NCBI GenBank assembly: GCA_022059125.1
Contig: JAEUWY010000001.1
Coordinates: 2,480,001 to 2,544,000 of the forward strand
Source of the DNA: Corynespora cassiicola
Lineage: Eukaryota; Ascomycota; Dothideomycetes; Pleosporales; Corynesporascaceae
DNA length: 64,000 bases
Reading direction: 5' to 3'
The notes under the pieces were generated by a model. That model had not been told where the DNA came from. It worked only from the letters and a program-made list of their open reading frames with translations, and made no database searches. The translations under genes were made by a program, and so were the position numbers. Shown here piece after piece: positions 1-10,632 of this stretch (position 1 is its first letter; each line of letters begins with the position of its first letter).

Positions 1-2537
1 TACGAGGTTTATATCGAACCTTCGGCCGAGTTTTACAGGAGAGAAGAGCGCTACCTCAAGAGCGTTTATAAAACAAATGATGGGCCAGTTGTTGGATTAT
101 GGACGGACATTGTGCCCGGAAGAACAGACCTGCGCCGGGTCATAGTGACCACACCCTCCACTTTGTTACATTTTGCGGGGAAAGTCGGACGTCACGGGCA
201 TGAAGGCAGCGGATCTATCTTCTCAAAGCTGTTTGAGAGCGAATCAGCTACTGTGCATGAGGTTTCAAACGTCTCCCCTGGAGCTACGTCCCTGTTATCT
301 ATTTCGCCCGAACTCCAGGACACCCCCACCTTGGACCATACAAGCTCAGAAAAAATCTTTGGCTGGCTGACATCCCAAGGCGTGCTTCACGGAAAGCTTC
401 ACCTATCGTCAGATACTTCTGAATTGGGGGGCAAAGTCTTGGGCGACTCGAAAATGCTTCCCAGGTCACAGATTCCGCCGTCACAAACGGCTAGTGGGCG
501 CGCCAGAAGGACCCAAGACTCTGTGACTTCCATGATTCTTAGCCAATGGCATATCCTCCAACTGGTCGAAGGGCGCATAGTGGCCATCAATCGTCTGGAC
601 GATACCGTGGTGCTTGATCAAGTAGTCTTGGAGCCTGGCCAAGACGCTGTCGGTCTAGTAGCAGACATCAAGAAGAACACCTACTGGCTGTTCACCACCC
701 AGGAAGTTTTCGAGATAGTCATCACAGACGAGAGCCGAGATGTGTGGAAAATCATGTTGAAAGCCCAGCACTTCGAGTCTGCTTCCCAGTATGCCAAAAC
801 ATCTGCCCAGAAGGATGCTGTAGCAACGGCATCAGGTGATTACTTGGTCGGCAAAGGCCAATACCTGGAGGCAGCTGCCGTATATGGACGGAGTACCAAG
901 CCTTTCGAGCAAGTTGCGCTCACTTTTATTGATAAGGGAGAGCAAGATGCTTTGAGAAAGTATCTACTCACCAAACTCTCGACACTGAAGAAGTCATTAG
1001 TCATGCAGCGTATAATGGTTGCTACTTGGCTTGTAGAGCTCTTCATGGCCAAGTTGAACATACTTGACGATACGATAACGACCAAGGCGGAGCTCTCGGA
1101 GAGTATGAACACTGCCGAAACCCAAGACCAGCTGTCAGTAATTCGCAAAGAGTTCCAGGACTTTGTGACGAAATACAAGGGCGATCTTGACCGGAAAATC
1201 GTCTACGAGATCATAAGCAGTCACGGGAGAGAGGAGGAGTTGCTGCATTTTGCTACCGTGGTCAACGATTATAACTATGTGCTCTCATACTGGGTACAGA
1301 GGGAGCGGTGGCAGGAGTCTTTGGACGTTCTGAAGAAGCAGACCGACCCTGAGATATTTTACAAGTATAGCAGCGTTCTGATGGCGCATGTTCCCGTCGA
1401 CCTTGTTGAAATCATGATGAGGCAGGTCAACCTTGATGCACAGAAGCTCATCCCAGCTTTTCTCAACTATAACAATATTACCAAAACCCAGCTCAGCCAG
1501 AACCAAGCCGTCCGATACCTCCTGTTTGAGATCAACCAACACCAATCTACTGATGCCGCCATTCACAACACCCTCATTTCCATCTACGCCTCACATCCGA
1601 CCACCGATGAGTCTGCGCTACTCGCATATCTAGAAGGGCAATCATTTGCGCACGAGCAGAATTATGACGCCGACTTCGCTCTTCGTCTATGCATACAACA
1701 CAGGCGAGTCCAGTCATGCGTGCACATATACAACTCCATGGAGCAATATGTACAGGCTGTTGACCTCGCCCTCAAATACGACGAAATCGACCTTGCAAGC
1801 AACGTTGCGGATCGCTCAAATACCGAGCCAGCTCTGCGGAAAAAGTTATGGCTTGCAATTGCAAAGAAGGTCATATCACAATCTTCGGGAATCAAGACGG
1901 CTATCGAATTTCTACGGCGAGTTGACTTGTTGCGTATAGAAGACCTTATTCCATTCTTCCCAGACTTTGTTGTCATAGATGACTTCAAAGAGGAAATATG
2001 CGCGGCCTTGGAAGATTATTCCCGCAAGATCGACGAGCTTAAGAATGAGATGGATGAGAGCGAAGAAACAGCCGCGCATATCAAAACTGACATCAAGGCT
2101 TTGGAACAACGATATGCCATCGTTGAACCAGGCGAAAGATGCTACGTGTGTGGCCTTCCTTTGTTGGCTCGACAATTCTTCGTCTTCCCATGTCAACATG
2201 CTTTTCACAGCGACTGTTTGGCGAAGAAAGTGGTTGAGTTAGCAGGTATTGCGAAGGGCAAGCGCATTGCTGAATTACAAACGGAGGTCAGCAAAGGAAC
2301 CAGTGTAGGATCCAAACGCGAAAAGGCAATTAGAGAATTGGATGCTCTCGTCGGTTCAGCTTGGTAAGTCCACAACATCTTTACTAGACCTGGCATTCAA
2401 CATCAAGCTGTGTTTCACCATCATAACAGCTATAAACTAACTAATCTGGCAGTGTATTATGCGGAGAAATGGCGGTTAAATTGATTGACGAGCCCTTCAT
2501 TTCCGCCACGGATGACAAGGAGGAATGGGCATTATAG
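1..2537 (+). CDS. vps18: Vps18/Pep3 vacuolar sorting protein, 5'-truncated by window edge
   Basis: This is the C-terminal part of Vps18 (Pep3), a core subunit of the HOPS and CORVET tethering complexes that act at late endosome and vacuole. The reading frame is open from base 1, so the start lies outside the window; an ATG at 112 is internal. Exons are 1..2363 and 2453..2537, with an 89-bp intron (GTAAGT...GGCAG). The protein shows the end of a beta-propeller, then a long alpha-solenoid of clathrin-repeat type, a coiled segment (SRKIDELKNEMDESEE), and a C-terminal RING-H2-like zinc finger: CYVC, then CQHAFHSDC, and CVLCG, which only appears once the intron is removed. Without splicing the last zinc ligands would be lost. 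The finger and solenoid order match Vps18 rather than Vps11, though this rests on recognition of the family and not on a search. Confidence 0.85.
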
Positions 2538-3094
2538 AGCCGTGGGGCAGTTGTATGCATAATAATTCATTTTTCTCCAAAGAGAAGAACCAAAAGTCTG
2601 CGGAAGCATCGGTACCTGGAAAACACGATGAACCGTGCATCGCCTGCGAACAGGGGCATTCTTGCTCGCTCGATGGTTGTTTAGCAGCGCACCTAGGCCC
2701 AACTTCGGGATCATCATCGAGATTCTAGCTGTACCGCTCATTTTCAGACGAGAAGTTCTGGGCAAAGGAAAGACCGAATGTTAAGCAGGAGGCGGTGCCG
2801 CGCTGACCCAAATTTGTATTTGGCCTTGCTTTTTCGCCACCTGAATAAGCCTGTCGATTATGGTGATCTCTGCCGTCAAGGTGCATCCAAAGTGGCTGTG
2901 TACCTTTGAAGGATTCAGAGCATGGGGCCAACACTTTAGCGCCGCCAAGCTGCCTCCTCCTGGGCACTTAGTTGCTTGCCTGAATCTGCCCTTAATTCTG
3001 GTGCCTGGTCCCCCGTCTCGTACCTGCTCTGCACTGCAATCTTCACTCTTTTGTCTCACGCCAAAGTAGTGGATAGGATTGGCGCGTCTCCACC
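2538..3094. other. Intergenic region between vps18 and membrane protein gene
   Basis: About 560 bp that hold the vps18 3' region and the promoter of the next gene on the same strand. The short ORFs on both strands have no recognisable domain or exon structure. I see no RNA gene or repeat here. Confidence 0.5.
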
Positions 3095-4982
3095 ATGAGT
3101 AATGAAAGAGATATCGAAACGACCGACGAGGAACAAGCTGTCGACGAGCATTTACTTCCACCCTCATACCGCCAGACCTGGGGGAATGACATGATACGCA
3201 ACGAGCCAAAAAGCCGGTCATTCAACGGACGTGTCGGATTTCTGTTAGCATATGATCGCGTCAAGCAATTCACTGATAAAGCATCAATGCCTACTCGACG
3301 CGTCTTTTGGGGCAAAATTTGGCCCAGTGTGAAGAAAAGCGAAGCAGTTTTCCTCTCTAAGAGGCAATGGTTCGCTTTCTTGTTGCTGGTCGTTTGCGGA
3401 ATAGTGCCATTCAGTCTCTTCGGCTATTATACTGTAAGCCTGCAAACAATTGTCACACAAATCTGGCTAATTCTGGTAGCGACGTTCATCTAATGGCGAT
3501 GTTTATCCATTTGCTAGTACCTTTCAGGCAAAGGTGCTGTCCTGCGGCGATGCAATCGGCGAAGCACAAAACTCGACAGTTGCTGGCATCGAGGCTCTAT
3601 TCACATTGGACTCGACCTGGGGGAAATTCCCCTTCTCACAGGTCAAGATAATCAATATCGTGTGGGAGATATTTGTTGCGCGGGGCGTCCAACTTCTTGC
3701 ATGGTGGGCCAGCTACGTTGTATTTTCGGATGCACTTCTTCGTGTCATCGAACGCCGTCCCACTTCCTACGAAATTTTCGCGCACATCTGCCTCCAAGGA
3801 CCGTCTCTGACTACCATGTGGACATTAATACGAGACCTAATACGAAAACGAACAAAAGGGACATGGGCATTGTTTCTTTACTTGCTCATATCTACTACTT
3901 ACGTGCTTTGTATTCCGGCATTTCTCACTGCAATGACCGGATATGACAGCACACAAGTGGCTTGGATTGACATCGACGGTCACAATAATATTGTTCCCGC
4001 GAATAGCTTCGAACATGAGCCTTATATTCTCTTTGGCGTCAATAATGAAACGTTATCAACACCTTCGTGCTCAGCAATTGAAGGAATGGATGAGCTTAAT
4101 CAACGGGAAGGGAACATGCGGCGGTATTGTAAGTAAACCAGGTCCAATAATTCCCGCAGCTTTTAATAATAAAGATACAAAACTAATATACCCTCTAGGT
4201 GACTGCCAAATACCAAACGGGACCCTTTTCAAATACCGACACTGGTTCGAGAGATGGGCTTCCACGGAATACGATCGGGATCAGTGTATGTTACTTTAAT
4301 CTTTTGCACATGTTATCATACTGAATATACAAAGGTGTTTTCCAATTCCCTGGTAATAATCAGACATACGAAGTGGTAAACGATACGTCATCCAACCCTG
4401 ATACCAAAACTTATAAATGTAAGTTTGGGTACATTGTCACACCTCATCATTCCAGAAAGCTGATGCTCTATAGGTAATGACACGCTCAAACTCCAGATTG
4501 ACGATAGAGAGTACGAGAGGAAAGATCTCAACACCTCGAGTGGCTACTGCCACGAGGATGTAGGGTACACTCTCGAGGAAATATCGGACAAATCACGATG
4601 CCTTCCAGATACAGCATATCCTTCGTATAAGTGGGGGTTTAGCTCCGCGCTTTCGGGAGTTTGGGTCATCACCCATCTCATCTGGTGTCTAAGCATGTAC
4701 GCCGTTTGGCAAGACGCTCAATCCAACTGTGAAATGGTAAAGAAGGGACTCAGCATGACACAGCTTAGGGCTGCATTTGTGCTGACGGAGGCTGCGAAAC
4801 AAAAAATGGAGTTGGGCGGGAATGAGCTTATCAGAGAAGACATTGCACAGGTGGAGGGTGTTCTTTTCAAAGAGGCGGAAATCGATCGTGGCCTCTTTGC
4901 TGAGCCTAAGGGGTCATGGTATGGACACAATCAGGGCCTTACAAAACGAAAAGAAACCAGGTCTCAGATTAGTGGGATATGA
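3095..4982 (+). CDS. Fungal multi-pass membrane protein of unknown function, 539 aa
   Basis: Family not recognised. Exons are 3095..3433, 3528..4128, 4199..4285, 4335..4418 and 4474..4982; the frames close exactly (1620 nt). An acidic N-terminus of about 85 residues precedes four hydrophobic segments: roughly residues 91-111 (FAFLLLVVCGIVPFSLFGYY), 153-180, 222-244, and one near the C-terminus (SGVWVITHLIWCLSMYAVW). Between the third and fourth lies a large Cys-containing loop with several N-glycosylation sequons (NNET, NNQT, NDTS, NDTL), which suggests an extracellular or lumenal domain. A charged cytoplasmic tail follows. The last three introns all split a TGT cysteine codon after its first base, so exons 3 and 4 (87 and 84 nt) are symmetric modules. 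The start is the first ATG of the open frame. Confidence 0.75.
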
Positions 4983-5333
4983 ACTTCTGCATGAATGTTA
5001 CGACACTATCGCTTTCATCGTTAATGGAGCTATGACGATCACGTGACGTCAAGTGATTGAAGCACAGCTGGACAGAGACTCGCGGAGTCCAATAAGCACA
5101 AAATAAGCACGCCATAGACTTCAACCTCTTATCCAGCGAATATAACAATGGCATGAACCTGAAGACTGTTCAACATCGCCTGGGTATCATTCTCGACCAT
5201 TATCTAGCTATGTACCTATCTGGGTAGTAGGTAGGGCACCACTATAAGGGCTGGTCCCTCTACTACACAGGTCGAGTGGCAGTATTTAGAGAACGTTTGG
5301 TTGATTACGTGGCCCAAAAAATGGCAAAAAATT
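4983..5333. other. Short intergenic region before tRNA gene
   Basis: 351 bp between the membrane-protein stop and the 3' end of the tRNA gene. The right end contains A-runs at about 5316-5331 (T-runs on the minus strand) that serve as the Pol III terminator of the tRNA. No other feature is seen. Confidence 0.5.
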
Positions 5334-5431
5334 TGGACTTGCTGGGAATTGAACCCAGGACCTTTCCCAGGCTAGGGCTTGAAGGGATCAAGCGCTGCTA
5401 AGGGAAAATCATACCACTAGACCACAAGCCC
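5334..5431 (-). tRNA. tRNA-Ala(AGC) with a 26-nt intron
   Basis: On the minus strand a full cloverleaf can be drawn. The acceptor is GGGCTTG/CAAGTCC with discriminator A, the D-arm is GTC..GAT with a TAGTGGTAT loop, the anticodon stem is TTCCC/GGGAA, the variable loop is AGGTC, and the T-arm is CTGGG-TTCAATT-CCCAG. The anticodon loop TTAGCA...T is interrupted by a 26-nt intron at plus-strand 5370..5395, exactly between positions 37 and 38, as usual for eukaryotic nuclear tRNAs. Anticodon AGC gives alanine. The acceptor carries a G3-U70 wobble pair, the known identity element of tRNA-Ala, which supports the assignment. Oligo-T directly downstream is a Pol III terminator. The D-arm resembles fungal Pro/Gly-type arms, so tRNA-Pro was considered, but neither anticodon nor wobble pair fits it. 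Confidence 0.9.
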
Positions 5432-6363
5432 AGAAGATGGCAATCAACTCTGATAGCTGATTGATGGAAAGTTGGCCAATTATTTAATATATATCAATAG
5501 TATTTATCTGTGTTGCATTGCTGCTAGAACGGAAGCGAGCAAGGCTTGTACCAAGCGCCTGTATTAGTGAGCTGCGCACCGGCTGCGCACCGGCTTAACT
5601 TCTAGAGCATCCTGGCGACAATGACGCACGCTTCGTTTCCAGCAACGAAGAACTTGCTTTGCACTTTTCCACCGCTGTACGGAACACACATTTGAAAGCA
5701 ATAAGTTTCGACCAGTCCGTTTTGTTGCGTAACCATTGCGAGGCTGACTTCTAGCGGGTAAGCCAAGCGTTAGCATATGTGGGAACTTGCTCCGCCCCTA
5801 AAGATCATGCACCTGGGACGTCGTTATCTTATTTACTTTATGTCGCACGAGACTGGCGAATCCCGGGACGCAATAAAATCCTATGACGTGCGATTCGGAG
5901 CATGTCACTTAGAAAGTAAAGTCTTGGGCTCTGCTCTAATTACATCTGACTACCCAATGAAAGTATTTGAGAACAAAGTCTACGTCATCAATATTCATCA
6001 CCACCCACCTGGGGTGCGGTGGATTCACGTACGAAGCTGCTCTATTCACCCCAAAGAAAGCATCCAGCAGTGTTCAACTTTGTCATACTAGAGTCCGCTG
6101 CGACCGCACACTCTGGACCCAACCACTGCCACTTTATGTGAAGGTGCGAATCAAATCTTCATCAGTTTGTGTGGTGTTCTTGTTCGCGGTCATAGACAGC
6201 TTGAGAAAGTCGCAATCACAGATCATTCATCATTCAATACTGCGATTGCCTTGAAGGAATCGGCGCTACTTTTTTTCATTCGTAATTCAGTGGATCGTAT
6301 GCTATTTCAACTATGGTATATATATGATCAGGGGTATCTTGATGTCATCCACACTACTCTGCA
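5432..6363. other. Gene-free region between tRNA and GT69 gene
   Basis: About 930 bp without a supported gene. An 11-bp tandem duplication (CTGCGCACCGG) lies at about 5572-5593. Short plus-strand open stretches near 5600-5760 and 5960-6250 have no recognised domain and may be remnants. Confidence 0.4.
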
Positions 6364-7665
6364 TTATACATGCTCCCACCCATCGTCAGCTAGAACCTGC
6401 ATGTCGTCGATTAAACAGAACGACCCGCTTTCTTTATTTTCAACACTCTCCCTCGTCCATTTTCGAAGTTTGGTTGCCACCTCAGGATCTTTGGACGAAC
6501 TCCATGTCATCCAACGCCGTACGCGATCCTTCCAAAGTGAAGAAAATATTTGCCAGAGTGACAAATCTGCTTTCATCGCCTCATACGCGCCCCAGTTGTA
6601 TCCAACACGAACCGCGGGGTTCACAAAAACACCTTTTTGAGAAGATTCGGGATTATCTGCATGTATAAGGCAACTTTCGGATGCTTCAAGATGCTGCGCA
6701 GCTAACGAGTCCGGAATGCCTCGGAAGCGGAGGCCTGATTTTAGGAAGGGCTCGGATGACATGAATACTAAGCTTGGTCAGTGGCTGATGATAACCTGAA
6801 TGATCCGCTCGTCATCTTACCCATGCCGTTCCAGCAGCTTTTCACGGGCGTGGGCTCATTCGCTTGCACAGCACGCCGTGAATCGTGCGATCTAAAGTAT
6901 GGCCACTCCCGACTAAAGATTTGCTGGCCATCAGACTCCCTTAAAGCGAAGGAGTCGAATACATGAGGGGCTTCGGCAAAATCCAGCGAGCAGGCTGCGG
7001 CGTATTCTCCGTTGTTCGTGTTCAAGAGTCGCAGGACATCTTCAGCCTGCCCAACCTGTCAGCAAGTGGATCGCATACTGAGAAGACTCGATGCATACTG
7101 AGAAGACTATCGCATTCAGAAAAAGAATGCGATCAAACATCTCCCCACTCGCAGCCATATCGAACATGGGCTGTAGGCTCAAATTGCGTAAATGTGCCAA
7201 GTAGGGAATGCGCCTGCGCTCTTTCCGTCCTCTAGCGGTATCCACCCAGCCGTCGCTTTGGTCGGGTTCTGAGATTGCATCTTTGTGTGTTTCATTCGAT
7301 AGAGTGATTGTCCTTGGAACTTCGAGTAAATCAAGTTGTTGGTCCAGCTCTTTCAGCGCATCCTTTGTGCTATCTCCACTGTCGCTCTCGTGTATGCTGA
7401 CATACACATTGTCTTCACCCAGCGCATTTATCAAGTTCAACAAAGCGCCATTCCAGTTATATCGTAGGTTGGGTCCGCTGTTATGTTGCAGGCTAGCGAT
7501 AAATATGCGCTCTCTACGGAGGGCCAGGGGTCTTCGTAGATCTGCGTCTCGGAGGGCATATCTTTGAGAGTACAAGACATGGAATACCTCAAGTATGTTG
7601 AAAAGGAGGAACAATACGGCTGAGGCAAGTATGATTTTACGAGGGAAACGTCGCCGAAAATGCAT
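6364..7665 (-). CDS. GT69-family (CMT1/Cap59-type) alpha-mannosyltransferase, 398 aa
   Basis: Type II Golgi glycosyltransferase of family GT69, related to cryptococcal alpha-1,3-mannosyltransferase CMT1 and Cap59. Exons on the minus strand are 7099..7665, 6821..7046 and 6364..6767; introns are 52 and 53 bp and the frames close. Residues about 8-30 form a signal anchor after a basic N-terminus (MHFRRRFPRK). Family landmarks follow: IFIASLQHNSG, NVYVSIHESDSGD, RILFLN, AAACSLDF, SCWNGM, LRFRGIPDS, SCLIHADNP and VNPAVRVGYN. The acidic residue usual after FLN (FLND) is alanine here (FLNAIVFSAED), which may affect metal or donor binding. The first splice donor lies inside a 20-bp tandem duplication. 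The likely role is elongation of cell-wall or secreted glycans; the donor specificity is inferred from the family. Confidence 0.82.
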
Positions 7666-8328
7666 CCGTGCGATATGGGCTGGCCGACCTGTACACTTAG
7701 TTCTCTTGCAAGGCGTGATTTCAATACAACATACCTCATATGGATGCGATTTGCTCTTTTTCTTGTCGAAAAGTTATTGAAAGAATGGTGGAGTACTTCA
7801 AGAATTTTTTAGGAAACATCGCACATGTGCTAAGATCTACCTGGCCTTAGCTGATAGGGTGACACTAAGGAGGCGTAGCAGGCGAAGTCAAGCGTCTTCA
7901 GTTTCTGTCTGACCTCACTCTAATGTGAACAACCGAGTAGAGCTTTCAAGGCCTTTGATTGGTAAAAAAGGTTGAGGAACCTCGCTCCGGTCCCGATCGG
8001 TTTCCCAATTGGTGAGTTGAACATCCCTTTCGCGCTCGGTTCGCGCCGTAAGCCCCGACACTGCCACAATGGAACGCCCTACACTTCCGAGAGACCCGAT
8101 GCTGTGCACAAATTGGAAAGAAACGCTGCAGTTTCGCGTAACGAATTGCGGGGTTGCTTGAAATTTCGCATATAGACACTAGATAATATGTGGGGATATC
8201 AAATTTCTATTCGATCCAGTTATTGTCGCATGGGCATCATTGCAAGCGGTTTACCATCAAGGAGGCAGAACCGGCCATTCTTCATCACTGATGCAGGCCG
8301 AACAGTCTTAATTACCCCCTGAATGCCC
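7666..8328. other. Intergenic region upstream of GT69 and downstream of permease gene
   Basis: 660 bp that include the promoter side of the minus-strand GT69 gene and the 3' region of the minus-strand permease. No RNA gene, repeat or convincing ORF is seen. Confidence 0.45.
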
Positions 8329-10305
8329 CTAAAGGCCCTTGTCCCGCACGGCATCGAAATTTACCTTAGCCGGATCTTTGGCCTGTGCGTCTCCCCACTC
8401 AATTTCGTATCCGGCGTCCTGCAGATAGATTTTCCAGTTCTCGTCTTCTTCTTCGAGGTTTGGCGGATTTGCAGGGATAAAGAACCATGCGACAAGGGAC
8501 CCTAACACTGCAAACCCTGACCCAATGAGGAAAACAGCCTGATTCCCTTTGAAAGCGTTGTCGCCATAGCTAGCCAGAATTGGCTTAAAGACACTAGTTC
8601 CGATTGCAGCGCCAGCCTTCGATACAGCTGCGCATAGCCCAAGCATCTGCCCGCGAATCGAAGTTGGAAAAAACTCCGAGGAAGTGGCGACAATTGTTGC
8701 TTGAGAACATGTGAGTTAAGGCACTTCAATGGATAGGGAAGACATACCTCCAGGGCCAACTTCGCCCAGGGTGAGGAACAAACCGTACAGCACAATGAAC
8801 AGCCCAGTATGTTTTTGAATATGTTCAAGAGCGCCGCCCATGATGAATCCAAGACAAGCTTGTAAGGCAAATCCCAGAGCCATTGTGCGGCGTCGGCCAA
8901 TCTTGTCAGACAGATAGCCTCCAATGAAGCCACCAGGGAGATAGAAGCACTGTCGATCCATTAATCAAAGGTTGCAAAGATTTTTAAGCCTTAGACTCAC
9001 GTTGATCAATGTCCCCCATCCATAACTCTTAATTAAGCTATCTCCTGCGTTGACGTTGGCAGAAATGGTGGAAGAGAATAGACCAAATGGGTAGGCGATG
9101 TAGTTATATATGAACCATGCCGCTGCTGATCCAAGAAGTGGTCTCCAATATCTTTTCAAGGCAAGATGGTAAGGTATGATAGACTTCCGCGAAGAGCTTC
9201 TTCTTTCCGCAGATGACATAGCCATCCTATATCGGAACCAGAAAATTGAGACAGGTGGCTGGCCGTTTCGTCAGTATAGTCAATGCCTTTTTCAGATGGG
9301 GAACCTACAACGACACCTAGAGCGAACGCAATACGCCATACATTCTCATAGTCAGACTCACGCTGTTTGAAGCACAGAAGCAGTAAAAGAGGAACAAGGC
9401 CAGAAAATACGAAGCCGAGCGATGCTGACACATCGGCTACCTGAGAATCGTGAGTACAACCAATCCTAATGCGCAAGTATTATGAATCTCACCATTGCAA
9501 AAATGAAGCCTCGGTGTTTTCTTGCTCTAGGAGAATCATCGGTGGATTCAGCAGTACCGGCACCCGACACCGGATATTCACCGCCTGCACTACAAACAAG
9601 TTTAGTTCAGCATGCTCAGAGACACAGAACCTTGACATACCCAAAGCCAGCGATGCCTCTGCTGATGGTGAGCATCCAGAAAAGACCCTTGTCACTTTTC
9701 CCGTGTGATACCGCGGTCATGATAATTCCGACAGACAGAAACAATGTCGTTAAGACCGCACCTGATTTTCTTCCTAATCTGTCTGAGATGAAGCCAAATG
9801 CCAGCATACCCAGGATCTTCGCGTCATCGTTAGTCGCACTCTAAGAGTTTCGTCTGTTATTTCAAAAATAAACAGCGGGTTCGGGCCATGTCCCGCCGAG
9901 CAATCAAAACCAGCCAAAGTGAATGAGGAGTACTTACCAACCCAATAATGAATGCATTTGTAAGCTGAGCCTGCGTAGCCACACTCAGCGTGTCGGGATA
10001 TATGAGAGTTAACAGTAGCAGCAGCTGTCCCATGAGCGCGCTGTTGTAGGCATCGGATCCAATTGCAAGACCTGTATACTGTCAAAAATTATTCTGGAAA
10101 ACTCGATCTCATACGACGTACCGGAGAAGAGCACCATGAAGAAGATCGACCTTTTCGAATAAAGAACCGGCGCTCTGGCTTCTTCGAAGTCGATTTCCGC
10201 AGCTGGGGTAGATTTTGTATCCACTTTCGACCCCTCACCCTTCCCCAGTGTCTCATTGACGCTCATGTCGTTTTCTGCGACGTGAGATACCTCCATTTGA
10301 GCCAT
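8329..10305 (-). CDS. MFS permease, Git1-like (glycerophosphodiester/phosphate type), 517 aa
   Basis: Plasma-membrane major facilitator similar to Git1, the glycerophosphoinositol:H+ symporter, within the wider phosphate/organophosphate porter group. Eight exons on the minus strand: 10122..10305, 9938..10071, 9641..9816, 9493..9589, 9309..9440, 9001..9258, 8748..8949 and 8329..8699; all phases close to 518 codons. Visible landmarks are the first-helix start FSGLAIGSDAYN, the MFS motif GFISDRLGRKSG, RGIAGFGAGGEYPVSG, a central loop with WFRYRMAMSSAERR, LKRYWRPLLG, the second-half motif GGYLSDKIGRRRT, and FPTSIRGQMLG near the last helices. The N- and C-terminal tails are hydrophilic. It is divergent from the M24 peptidase gene across a 327-bp shared promoter. 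The substrate is inferred from family resemblance only. Confidence 0.85.
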
Positions 10306-10632
10306 AGTCTGAGAGGAGTGGAAGTGCGCTCAACTCCATTCCGAAAAACGTGGATGCGGGCATTTAAGAGAGCTAAGAGTGGCCAACAGATAACTAGGCG
10401 CGATTACTGACTGCCGATAAGCGCTTGAAGCGGCAGTTATCCCCGGACATCGGGTATCTTCAAGAATGGGGAGAGGTGGGGACGATCAGTTCGGTCGTGG
10501 TCGGTGGTTTGAGTCAATGAACTAGGCCCGTTCTGGCAAGACGTGCCGCATCCTTGGTGCCGGCCATCCTTCAACTTCACGTCTTCTCGAAACTCGCACC
10601 TTTTTCCCATCACAATCCATCGATTGAGCAAA
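10306..10632. promoter_or_regulatory. Divergent promoter region between MFS permease and M24 peptidase
   Basis: 327 bp between two start codons on opposite strands, so both promoters must lie here. Pyrimidine-rich stretches precede the peptidase ATG at 10633. No specific factor site can be named. Confidence 0.5.

Noticed and set aside
5334..5431. Assignment as tRNA-Pro(AGG) on the basis of the D-arm
   Set aside because: The 5' half of the anticodon loop reads TTAGCA, the intron fits after position 37, and G3-U70 is the alanine identity pair.
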